Positions 1 to 12,300 of a DNA stretch of 64,000 bases are shown here, piece by piece. The notes beneath the pieces are model-generated. The model saw only the letters and a list, made by a program, of their open reading frames with translations. It was not told the origin of the DNA and did no database searches. The stretch's first letter is position 1. Each line of letters starts with the position of its first letter. The stretch is taken from NCBI GenBank assembly GCA_000310025.1, contig FN649755.1:2533315-2597314 (forward strand), written 5' to 3'. The DNA comes from Ectocarpus siliculosus. Taxonomy: Eukaryota; Sar; Phaeophyceae; Ectocarpales; Ectocarpaceae. The translations under genes were made by a program, and so were the position numbers.

Positions 1-66
1 TGCGTCTCCCTTTCGATCCCGATCCCGATCCCGATCCCGACGACAAGCGGGTGGGGGGGGGGGGGT
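1..66. repeat. GATCCC-type simple repeat and G-run
   Basis: The left edge carries about four tandem copies of the hexamer gatccc (about 13-41), then a run of about 15 G (about 52-66). It is simple sequence next to the 3' end of the kinase gene. I see no gene in it. Confidence 0.8.
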
Positions 67-328
67 GCGGCCAGTGTCGTGCGCACAGCTATCTGCCACC
101 CGCAGCAAACAGAGGAATTAGTGTGTAGGAGGTGGTGTGTTCGGGGCTCAAAAAAAGACTTCGGTATTGAGCTCCGTCTCAGAATCTCACGAGAACAACA
201 ACAAAACCCGTTCGGAAAAATTCGAAGATGTCAACGTTCTGCGCACTCACCTCTGACGGACCTGGCATTGCCATCGTCGTCGCCCTTGGCTTTGGCCTTG
301 CCCTGGTTCTTCGAACTGGGGTATACAA

Positions 329-3300
329 TCATCCGGTTCGGCCAACAGTACCCTTTACACGAACCTGCACTGTCCTCGTGTACCTCGAAATACCAAGTCT
401 TGTATCTTGAATGACGAGAATGCGGCAGTCCAAGCCAAGTATCGTGATTCGAACGCCAGACCGAATTTTCAACCATGTTTCAGGACGAACTCCGTGAACA
501 TACCTCGCCAAGACTGCTCTCGAGTTTCTTCAACGCCTCCAAGACCTCGTTGGCGTCAAGATATCCACTCTTATCCGTGTCGACCATTTCAAACGCAGCA
601 CGCATCTTCTCTTTTGAAAGGGTTTCGGTTCCTGCAGCTGTCAACAGCAGCATCGCGCGCCTGTGAAATACGCCGAGGAAATCATGTGACCCGTATGCGG
701 GGAGCTATTGAAGCCACTTGCAAACACGACTCACCATGTCCTAGGTCGTGAACCCGCGGACAAACATTTATAAAGCGAGGTGTCAAATTTCATCTGTTTA
801 CCTTCCAGTGCTTTTCAAAACGTCTGGGAGTCATACGTTGCACTATCACCAGGGAACGGGGCCGTGTGGTCAAACCTACCAGCTGAGACACGATTTCGAT
901 CTGTTCCAAATGGTCGATATGTACTCCCCAAACCCAGAAACAATAAATTAAACCAAACACCCCCATATACAAACCCAAAAACAATTAATCAAATCAAACA
1001 CCCCCATATATTATTATCAATAATTTACGCAAGAACGTTAAACATGGGCATGAATAAGAGGGATGTTCACAATCAACGGCAGAAATGCAAACACTCGTAT
1101 CCATGCTTGCCTGAATAGGCGCGTGCGCATGATGACCTTCATGCTCTTCAGGAAGCTATCGGATTGTTTGAGCATTCTCACGAAATCCTCGCCCTTAATT
1201 TCGTTAACCACGCAGAAGCCCCCCGGGACCCGATCCGTTCCGCCCCCCTCTCCCGGCAGGGTCGGAGAAGAGCAAACCACAGTTGCGCTTCTGGGTTGCT
1301 TGAGCATCAGCGCCATTTCTCCGAACACATCTCCGGCACTGCCAAGGGTTAGATGGAGTCCATGTTATGACCCCAATATTCGACTTGGCATAGGAGAGAG
1401 GCTGAACAGCACAACTAGTTGCCAAGCGAAACGTAGAGATTTCAACAGCGGAAGGTACCACTTTGCAGGCTTTTCTCACCTGCCGGAGTGACGATGAACG
1501 TATGGAGCAGAAAGACACTATGAAAGACACCCGGAACAAAAAATACTCCCGAAACGTTGTTGGTATTAATTTTGATTCATACTTGAAGTATCTGATCAAA
1601 CATGCTGCAATCAGGAACATCTCCGTCCACTGGGCGGCGTGAGGATCACGTCCACAACCGGAAACGCTTGAACGCCCGCGGATTTGCGCTCGAGCGACGT
1701 TCGACAGTTCGTGCTTGAGGGTAAGATCGTGCAGGGCATTCAAACGGGCTGTGGCGTACAGTACTCCGGTGGTCATTTCGAGAAGGCAGATAATAAGTTC
1801 CGTCCCTTGGCTTCAAGGGAAAGCGCGGGGCGCCTCGTCTTCGACAGTACAGGCGAAAGCCGGGGAATTTTTCACTGTAACCATGCAGCGTTAATGAGGG
1901 GTCAGACCTCCGAAAGAACCAGCGGGGGCGTGGTTCTCTGCGCTAGCCTGATCTGCTCGTCATCACGTGAAGAGTGGGAAAATACTCAACGGGTTGAGGA
2001 TACTTTCACCTCTGGCACCAGCAGTACCAGCGGCGACAACTCGGGACGGACATGTTTTCTGAGTGTGATTGGATCACAATAGTACCAGCCAAGTATTGGC
2101 AAGCGCGGAGAGGGGTGGCCAACACCTGTGGGCCCGCTTTTTTATCGGTTTCCAATGAAAGAGGTCGCACTCGGCATGGTATTGCCGACAAATATAGTGG
2201 ACGCGAACCCCTTCAACAGACGGAGGGGAAGTGTGCGCAGAAAAGCCTATACGCTGGACATGAAAAAAATGGCTTCGAGCGCCAAAACAGAACTAGCACA
2301 GTGTCTGCGTCGGGGGGGATGTTTCATCATGGTAGTGTGGTGGGAGGTACCCACAAGGGGGGGCTTAATTTGCCGGCCGTATATCACGGTTGTTCTTTCG
2401 CGGGCAGAAAAAAAAAGGGGGCAACTGAGTAGCAGAGTTCGAGAACCACATATATATGAACATCCCACGAGGGAATTTTGAGAGCACAAACAACACCGAT
2501 TTTTCCGCCGGTTCGACTAGGCCCTGACACAATTACAAAATTGAAAAATACATCAAACACGGTCTCCTCACCTGCTTCCAGGTGCTTAAATGTGCTCCAA
2601 TTCATTCAAAATCTCGTTCACGATCGGGATTATCTACAGTGAGGTTGATGGACTATACTCGGCACAAGCTATCGCCGTTTGGAGTATTCTGCCTCATTTT
2701 CTCGAGTACAACAACTCTTACCATATCGTGCTTCGAAAAGGCTGTGGGGTTGGTTCCAGCAAAATATCTACCAAGTACGTTCCAGTTGACCTGAACACAG
2801 AAGCGGTTCTTCCCATTCGGGGACCGCGCCCAACTGGCACTACCAAAGAACGGCACTTCAAAACGCTCCAGGCATGTATTCCTGCAAGAGCCGTAGATGC
2901 ATAAACGCTCAAAGGTTACCACCCTCGTCAATAAGCAGGCAAAGTTATTCGGTCGTGATCGAAAAGACTTTCTCGCCTGAGAGATGCCACCTTATCTCCG
3001 TACGGGTGTCCGGCCCTGCCATTGCCTTCTCCTTCTCGACCTTTCGCTCTCACGTCCAACTTCCCCTGGGAATCCAAAATAGGTACGGCACCAATCGCCT
3101 GAATCAAAACGACGAATTTGCTGCCGATGCAGTGATGGGAAATTCAATTTCGCCAAGTGTCCCATGTTTCGGTCGGCGGCATAACAAGCATACCCCGCTA
3201 TCTGCTATTGGTACGCAGTTCGTTTCAATATTCGTTTGGCTGGTGGAGTTGAGGCACACCTTGCGGTTAAAATGTTTTTTCCTCCGGCATGGCGTCTACA

Positions 3301-6300
3301 ATGGAGACGTTATCAATATGTGTTCAAACTCCCTGTTGCCACGATTTCCATATTTCCGGAGTGGCTGCACCGCAGAAGGCGAGGCAGAGAGAGATCGAGA
3401 CGGGGACAGGGGAACGGACGCGTAGCGTTGGATGCACTCAAAACCTTTACAAGTAAAGATTTGAGTTCGATGCTCGGTCCAATCGCACTAATGCGCACTA
3501 ATGACCACGCAACGTGGCAGGGGCACTTGAAGAATGCTTTTTAGCGTGAGCATGAGTGCACGCAGACAGCGGGAGAATTGTTGGAAGTCCCATGCCGTAG
3601 AAAGTGTTCCCTGGGCTCGCGACGACACCACCGTTACATGTGAGTGGTGATGCACTGGAGCAGCACTCTAGGAGCCTGCACGGCAATCACGTTGAGAAAT
3701 ATTCCCCCAACCGGTGTGATGAGTGTTCTTGTCATGGTGGGAGGACGTTTGTAATGCCAAGCTATGGTTGTGCCAGATAATGTTACCCATTCTACAGCGA
3801 GCTCCTGGCAATAGCCAAAGTATCACATGATTCACAGACAGTATTCCGTCGTGGGCACCTGGCAGTACTCAAGGGGCACGTCCGAGGGGGGGGCATTGAC
3901 TGCAACAGAGGCGGACATGAGCAAAACCACCAGATGGCAGAAGACTCGTCCCCGCACTCCGCTCTGAGCTTTGAATCATCGCGCCGTGAGTTACAGAGTA
4001 TGAGTCCCGTCGTCTACCCGCCAAACCAACGGGCAATCCAAAGAGAATACTGAAACGTCCCGCCTATTCGCATGGCGGGCGAGAGGCAGCCGATGCTATA
4101 ACCCCCGCATACATCATACATACGCCGGAACGCTCGTGAGGAAAATGCCTACCGCAACCGTGTCATTGATAGTGCCTGCGATGAAACCTCTCACCTCTAC
4201 CACGGTGTACATTGAATCTCCTAGATCCCCTTGCTGCACAACGGCACTTCCTGCGGGCAACCTTCTCTGTGTGATACTCCCCACAGCTCTTAGCAGAGTC
4301 TTGGCGCGGCTGATGTCACGAAGAATAGACATCTGTGCCAAGGCAAGGAAATACAAATCGTGGTTCGGCAATCCAAGAGGTGTATGAGAAGGCTTGGGTT
4401 TAAGGTGTGCATAGGACATATCGGCGGCTGATAGAACAAATCACGTGATATTTTCCGCCGCTGTTCGCGTGGGTGAAGCACCTCGGTGTCTCGTTCGGAG
4501 GTCTGATCTACGAAAGCCTTTTCACTCGCACCAGTGAAAAAAGCCAACAAGAACTCGGTCACAGGGCGATGGCCCCAACCCCTCCTGAAGCCGAATATCT
4601 GCTGCCATGTTGCCATCGGCGTCTCTCCTGCTATTGGTCTGCACGCAAGAATGTCCATACCTCTCTCAAATTGGCGGATGCCGTCTTCGTGCCCTTCATC
4701 ATACGTCCGAGGCTGTCTTTGCCGATTCGAACCGCCTGTTGCCACCACAAACAGTGACATCGGTGGGAGCCATATGGAAGGTGCGCAAGTATTCACCAGC
4801 TGGCAGATTAGCTTGCACGAGCAATACCCTTGCTGCTGTAGGTGCAGTGAAACGTCATGTGCCCTTGATTGCTTCGTTGCGCTCCGCGTTGTTGGTGACA
4901 GGCGAAGGGCACCTGAACTTTCTTTAGGCAGACAGTTGTAGCAAATAGGGAACTGTACGGCGTTGACGAGGGAAGTTTTGATTGGTGAGGGCACCCGCCG
5001 TGGTAACACCTCCCTCAACTAGCTAGCGTACCCAGTGAATTGAGGCAAACCCGCTAGATACTGATTTAAGCCCATACACCGAAGTAAAACAGCCATATCA
5101 GCTGGTATTAGCACAAAACCATCTGTATTCAGTACACTTCCCGTAGTTCTTTATTGGGTGAACGACAAAAATATACTTCAGTAAAACATATGGCGCCCTG
5201 ACTGTCCTACTCCCGCCCCGCCATCCTGCCTGAGTGACAGGCCACGAAATATATTGTGGCAACAATTCAAAACAACAGCAAGAAGCAGCAGCCGAGGCCT
5301 TCCTACGCCGGTGGACTGATTCGTGTCCTAGAGCACAGAACAGGCATCCTCCCGAACTTTCGTTTAGATTGATCGCGTATGGTTGTAGTATCAGAATACC
5401 GCTATGATTTTGTGCAACCTGCGCACAGCACGAATGTATATGTGTTACAATTTTTCACCAGTGGACTGCGGCATCAGCAGCGAAACAACAGCAGCAGCTG
5501 CAGCAATCGATACAGCCAAAGATCACTCTTACAAATGTACCACGTGTGCTCGTGAGCGTTGTCTGAACAAGGCTCTAGGTGGCAACACCCCGAAGGGAGA
5601 TAGATGTCCGAGTCATCTGACACGATTTTCACCCAGAATAACATATACCCCTATTCCTACATGAAATGCACCAATGGATGACCTAGACGGCGCGAGCGTC
5701 GCCACCCGCCGTATGTGCCGCCGCAGCAGTCAAGTGATACCACGTATAAGGCTTCCCTTCGGGAGTTAGGGGGTTTACGTCCGGCGGGCGACGCAACAGG
5801 ACATGGCCAATTTCATCACGGCTACATCATTGTATCTCAACGTTTGGCGGTGCCAGTTTTCCGTACAAACAACCTGCAGACCTTGCGTGCATGTCCGCTG
5901 CATCCTGCAAAGCATCCTGCTAAGGGTGTTCGGCATATTGTGCTTACTTCCTTGCGTACACCTGCGTATGACTCAATTTTGTTTCTGGTGCTTTCACTTC
6001 CAGAGATGGTTTTATGCACTGTGTAACTGCCTCGAGGGTGCTTGACCAATTAAACACAACGCGGTGCGATCATCTCCTGTGCGCGGAGTGAGGTTTCTCG
6101 ATCTCGCACAACATAATCTACTTGAACGCCATTCATGGTTACCGCAAAAAGAAAAACAAAGGAAAAAAAAAGCGGTAACCTGGTGGCCAAGCTCACGATG
6201 TGATCGGCTTGTTGTACAACATCGCTGCCAAGCGACGAAACCCCAACCCCGATGGCAAACACCGGGGGCGGCGGCTTGTTTTACAACGTCGCTGCCAAGC

Positions 6301-9300
6301 GACGAAAACCCAACCCCAATGGCAAACACCGAGGTGCTGGGGGGAGGGAGGGGGGGGTAGCGTTACAGTGCATCCATCATTTCACTCCGTGTACCCTCTT
6401 TCCGCGGGGAAAGGTGGGGCGCTCTGGCCATGAATCCAAGAGTCTGCGCGACCTTCCTATTGTGTGACCCCGGCTGACAAGGCAGATATATACACCGAAA
6501 AGCGTGTAGCCTGGCGCCAGAACAGATGAGACAAACACACTTAACTCCGGATGCTCGCTCGCATGGAATATTGGACCCGATCGAAACTCAACCATATTAG
6601 TTCTGTTGCCGCTGCTGTTGTATTCTCCGTACACTTAATAAAGCTGTTCCGGCCGATATCCAGCCACCCCCACAGTCCTCACCGATCCAGCGCCTGTGAC
6701 TACACCTCTCTTCACACCTTGAGCGTACTAACGACGTAAGTGCCATCGCACTTTGTGAAGAAACACGTACCTGGACTTCACTCGCACATCGCACGGTCGC
6801 CGATCTCGAGCCGCCTTGGATCATGGCCGATTCGCCAAAAATATCGCCGCTCGATAAGGACGCCAGCTTGACTGGGGGAGCGCCGTCATGTACTCGCTTC
6901 AACAGATCCACCTGGGAGGGTGATCACGAAACCAGTTCAAACTTCAGTCTTGCTTGCGCTGCGAAGGAAAAAACCAAGACATAAAGCTCACAACCAACCC
7001 TTGACGATTTCTGCCGTGATAGGTAAGGCTTGAGACAGACGGACTAAAATGAACCTTCGTCTCTCCACCCCCGGTCCTACTGGGGGGAACGTGCAAGACA
7101 CGGAACTTAAGGAGTAATCCACCCACTTTTTTTTATCTCGCGGCACGTCATGTTTTCGGCGATCTATCCACGCCACTGCCACTGCTACTCCTGCTCTCCG
7201 CTCAACAAGTGTGCACACGTATCGGTGGCGTCGAGACGTAATCTGTACCGCGCCAAAACCTTCACAGAGGTCAAGGGTACCCCTCCCTTCGCCAGAATTA
7301 GAGAAAAGAACGACCCCACGTACACAAGGTATCACCTTTCCGCTGCCGAGGATGTACATGTAGGGAGACTCTTCCACATCTTCCCCTTCAGCGAAAACAA
7401 CATCTCCCCGCTGGAATTCTACCGTCTCGAGGGAAGTCATCATCTTCTCGAAGCTGAAATAGACCAACAGTTCAGGGTAGGCCATTGGGTGATGTGGATG
7501 AGGTGAAAAACAAGAACCAACCTACCCACATCAAGGAACGCCGTTATCAGCGATCCACCAAACAAGGCTGTTGAGTTGTGTGATTTTGTTTCATGAGCAA
7601 AAAGGGAGATGTGGTGTGAAAATTCCCTGAACACATGGCCGGAGTAGCTCAGAAACCTGTGGAGGAATGCCCATGTGCCCCGGTGAGGTGGGTTCGATTC
7701 TACGACAGCGGAATAGGCGCTTCTATCGGATACAATATGGACTACTGTACATACCTCTCCATGTTGACACCTCGCTGCCCTCTGTTGGCACTCGCCACCG
7801 CCTTGTCGAGCTCCAGCGACTCCTGCAAGAATGGCAGGCGAGGACACACGTGACATTGGTGGTGGACAATTCATGCAGCACCGATCCTCTGAAAGAAAGT
7901 CGGTTCGAACCATGTGATAGTAACATTTTCAAATATTCCTAACGTGCCAACCATTGCAAACACCGAGTTCATCTCAATTCTATTCTAGTTGGAACAAGAA
8001 AGTCAGGCACAGCCTGAAAGCTGTCGGCTTATTGAAGCTGTTCTGTCTACTAGCTTCTAGCCTACGTCACCAGGTTCTGTCTGTCGCTTCGGGCGCCTCT
8101 GCAATAATGCTTATTTCGTGCTCATTCTTCTTGATGTCGGAAAAGGTCAAGAGTGGTTTTCCTTATGAAGATTGGTGTGCGTGGGGGTGTGCTGACATGT
8201 GGATGCGTCGGGTTGGCGCAGACAACTCCATGTCTCGCCCCCGTGCGCTCGGTGTTCGGTAGACGCCGAGGTACAGTGCGAACATCAACACCGACGCATG
8301 CCCCCAACGGGACACTGCACTGGTGAACACATCAATATCACCAGCCGGTCCTATGCATTATTGCCGGGCTTGCATTGGGCCAAACCTACCATTCATTGGG
8401 TTTTGGTGACGTTTGATGTGGTACAGCACTGCAACGTGTCTTTGCCAGATTCGGCTCTCGCCGTTGTCTGTAGCGCCCTTCACATTTTTCTGTCGCGACG
8501 AGATACACCAGCTCAAGCCTTTCAGTTTCATGGACTGATAGACTTGTTCGGATCCCAACGTTGGACATGAGCTCACGTTAGCGATGGAATGGATCGTAGA
8601 CGCCAACAATGCAACATATACTCATCCACTGTATATGGACACTCCCGCGGCCTGCGCTCGCTCTTACTGGTGTTTCTAAAACGTGACCGTCGCTTTGTCA
8701 ATCCACGAAAAAACTACATTAATATCTAATCATGTGTCACAATCCGAAAGAGCTCCTTTCGGCGTAATAGACCACGCACGTACAATTACCACACACCCAC
8801 TTTCCATGGTCTGGGGCGTTTCTGTTTGCAACGACGGGAAATTTTTCCTACCCTTCCAACTTAGAGGCGTGTATTTCATCCGGTCTACCTGACGACGACG
8901 AAACGTGAAAACGGTTACACACGCGTGAGAATCACCTCCGGCAATATGCACTATTGTTTGTCGTTAAACTATCAAAATACCCAGCTGCTCGTACCTCGTC
9001 CGATAGAGTTCCCTCTCCAGACTCGGCTAGCACCCTCGAGATATCTGCGGCGCTGACGAAACCCTTGCCCTCTTGGTCGAAGCTGGAGAATGCCTGACGT
9101 ATTACATCCACGGCCTCCTCAACGCTAAGTAAGGTCGCAAAGGGCGCGCGAGTGTTTTGGGATGGGAATACAGGTACCCACCTACATTCGAGACCGTAAA
9201 AAAAGTGGCGTGTACGCACGGGGAGAACCACGGCGTTCGTGTAGAGAGCCCAAGCTGGCCAAAAATGAGGTAACCATTTATACCGCATACCCTTTCTTTG

Positions 9301-12300
9301 AACAGAAAAACGAAACAAAAAGGTATACATTCACGCACAAGCAAGCTGATGAACTTTTCGGCTGCGCATGAATGAGAGCTCCATGCTCGGCCCATTTGCT
9401 CACAAAGAAAGACTGACAAGTACTTCGCTGCTAGTGTAAGCCATGGTGATGTCTGTGAGCTGGAGCATGCCGACAAAACACCGTTTGGCTAAACAAACCT
9501 TGCTGGAGTACCCGTAGCCCTGACGGGACCAGTGGCAGAAGAGGTTGGACTACCGCCATTTTTTAGCGATTCCTTCACCAGGATGGCGAACAGACCAGTT
9601 TCGAGGTTGGTTTTCACAACCTGGAGAGGGACGAGGAGGGTTTCCGCGGATTGTGAGTGCAGACGGGGATGGGGCGATGTTCCCACGACAAAAGATAAGG
9701 AGGGCAATTGAACCAAGCATCCCTCCTGCAACAAAACCGCAGGTATATCCCGCAGAAGAGAGATTAGGGGCCCCGCCGAAGCGGGTTGGCGTGTCGAACT
9801 GCGGCCGAACCACGGTGGTTGACCGAGAAAGAAATAAGCCAGACGCAGAGGACAAACAGGACGAGAAACAACAAGGTGTATCGTGTCCTACTGAACACGA
9901 GGAACGAGGAAAACCTTTACGGTATGCGGCAAGACACCCACACGACTCTGTCCCTCAGCATCAGCCCGGATGTCCCAACATATTGCGGTAGTTTCGGTGT
10001 GAAAAAACAACGATGATAGCAGCCGACTAGCCAGCAGCCCAGAGAAAATGTGCGCCACACAAGTGTTTGATTGTGGACTCTCCTGTCCGAGGGCCGTACT
10101 CAGCCAGACACCATGGCAAACAACACAAGCTAAAGCGGGCTTGCGTCTAGGTGCATTGTGATGTGTCCTTTGTGGGTTTTTCTTCCCTCAGAAAAAATCA
10201 ACATTATTTCTTGCAGAATGTCTGATGACCCGCTGACAATCGACAGCTCACTTGTTGAAAGGCTGCCAGCTTCTCGTCGACCCCTTCCATCACGTCCTGG
10301 CTGGCACGTTCGCCAGTTGTCCAGGGATGCCGAAGCATGGCGTCCGCTGACAGGCGCTTGTTCGGATCCTTCCACAAAAAAGAACACCCAGGAACACTTA
10401 TCAAGTACAAATATATTCCATGCAACACAATATCAAGCCGCAGCTATCGAGAGCTGCCGACGCGTAGGGTCCACCGGCAGCAGTCGTCAACCATCTTGAC
10501 TACTCGTACCATGAAACTCAAGAACCCACCATATTGTCTGTCTATTGCTGAGCCAAAGGCATTCTGCAAAAGGGCAACACATGCAGACATCAAGGTTGTG
10601 GGATCAAATGACAGGATCTCTCGGCCATGGCCATGATTTCCGGGCTTGCCTAGTGCCAAGACGAGAACACCCGATAAAGACTCGAGGGGTCGCGGAATCT
10701 CGCAAACCGTCCCCCCTACACACAACAAAGTGGATTTCAGCTTGAGAGGTAATTCTCTCAGTTAAAAAACTGCTCGAACCCAACAATAGCGCAAGCGCGG
10801 CGGGCGATTGTCCATCCGGTTCAATTTTGCCACCATTTGCCAAAATATCTTGGGACTTACATATTCCGCGTGACTGGCGTACCCCTTAGTGATATCCAAA
10901 TACATACCGTGAGCAAGTTTCGTTTGCGGATAGCTCGATCAAGAGCGGGTTATAATTCTTGTGTTTGTTGGTGAGAGAAAAACGTGATTCCGCCAAGAAA
11001 ATGCTAAATTTGCTTAGGGAAAACTTGGTCGAGTGTGGGATGCAGTTTGTTTTTAAACCTGTTTTGAACGGATCATGCCGACCTCACGTCCCCCAACCTC
11101 TGCTTTTCGCCGAAATCCGGTGGAGAAATGGAAGAAGAAAAAATCATGCGACCCCAGAGATACATATTTTCGGAAGGTTGCACCGGCAGATTCAATAACA
11201 CTGAAGGGAGTTCGGACCATTAGGACCCGCACCCAGCTCGACATTTTACAACAAGGAATATGCTACCTTCTCCATGAGCTTTTGCATGAGATCCACCGCG
11301 GCCTCTGACAGGTGATCCGTAACGCCTTCTTCGACCGGGACCTGATAGGAACATTCCGAAGAAGACGAGTGTTTCCGAGAAAGTGCTTCGTGTAAACCTT
11401 TTATTTGCCTCTTTTACGGAAAGAAAAAGGTGGTACTTCTAGGTGAATAGGTGAATAGCAAGCCATTACTCTTGCTACCAGAAGGAGTACGAACCAGGAC
11501 ACAACGATAGACTTCTCCGGTTTGTTGTTTCGGACCAATGATGGAGGGCAATGTTAAAGTGGACGTTTTGATACTTCGAGAAAGCGCTCCCTTTTTTTTT
11601 GGCGGTAAGTCTTTCTCCTGCTAGTTTTTTTATGTTTTCTTCGCCGTTATAGCCTGCGACCACGAATGTGCTTCGTTGTCTTTGTCTCGACGAGGAGGGA
11701 TGGTAAGATGCTGGAGAGAGGTCCGCTCGATTATTTCAGATCACCACAACGACAACAACAATCAAGTCGTCCACCACCCCCTACTTTCTTGCCTCGGCCT
11801 CGACGACCCGGCGAAGTATGTCGACGTCGCTCGTGCCTCCTTCCAGATCGAAGGGGTGAACGCCCACCAGCATGATGAACATCACCACGCCCATCGCCCT
11901 TGGTTCCGTTGGATAATGAGTCGATGCAGGTCGATTCAACGCACGATAAGTGTAATGACGACAACGACGACTATCACAACAACGACAGCACAAGAGGGAA
12001 ATCCCGGAAAGGAACTTTGGCATCTAGCAGTTTCCGAAAGAAGTCATTCAAGCGTGAGCACCCGGTCGCGATGCTCGAAGCATGGTGTACCGACGCCTGC
12101 AAGCTGTCGCCACGTGCTATATTACCGTCTTCAAAACCGTCTCTGTGGAAGGGATCATTCCAGCGTCTTCTATTTTTTTCACCAAATTACCCTCTTTATC
12201 TTGCCTTCCATGGGGAATAACTGAACCTGGTGTAAAAATCGGCCAACCCATGAGGTCCGTTAGTAGGTTGTTGTACCACGCAGCACACTCTCAACGGCAC

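Larger units (their letters stand above)
4661..7822 (-). other. Cyclic-nucleotide-binding domain 1 of the kinase
   Basis: Built from exons 7822-7755, 7453-7336, 6911-6771 and 4735-4661. The beta strands read VEFQRGDVVFAEGE and YMYILGSGK. The phosphate-binding cassette is GDIFGESAMIQGGSRSATV, keeping the Gly, Glu and Arg that hold the ribose and cyclic phosphate. The last exon (AVRIGKDSLGRMM...) is the C-terminal helix region that joins PKA/PKG-type domains. The residue after the cassette Arg is Ser; in PKA-R it is usually Ala and in PKG usually Thr. A hydroxyl here tends to favour cGMP in the known families, so cGMP selectivity is possible (inference). Confidence 0.88.

Noticed and set aside
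2540-2605. Minus-strand donor GCAG|GTGAGG with short frame NWSTFKHLEA
   Set aside because: The phase does not fit the neighbouring cNBD2 exons, which join each other directly.
11784-11800. GT donor AAA|GTAGGG for the exon 11898-11793
   Set aside because: It leaves a phase that cannot join the clearly kinase-like exon at 11341. The GC donor nine bases earlier joins it in frame.
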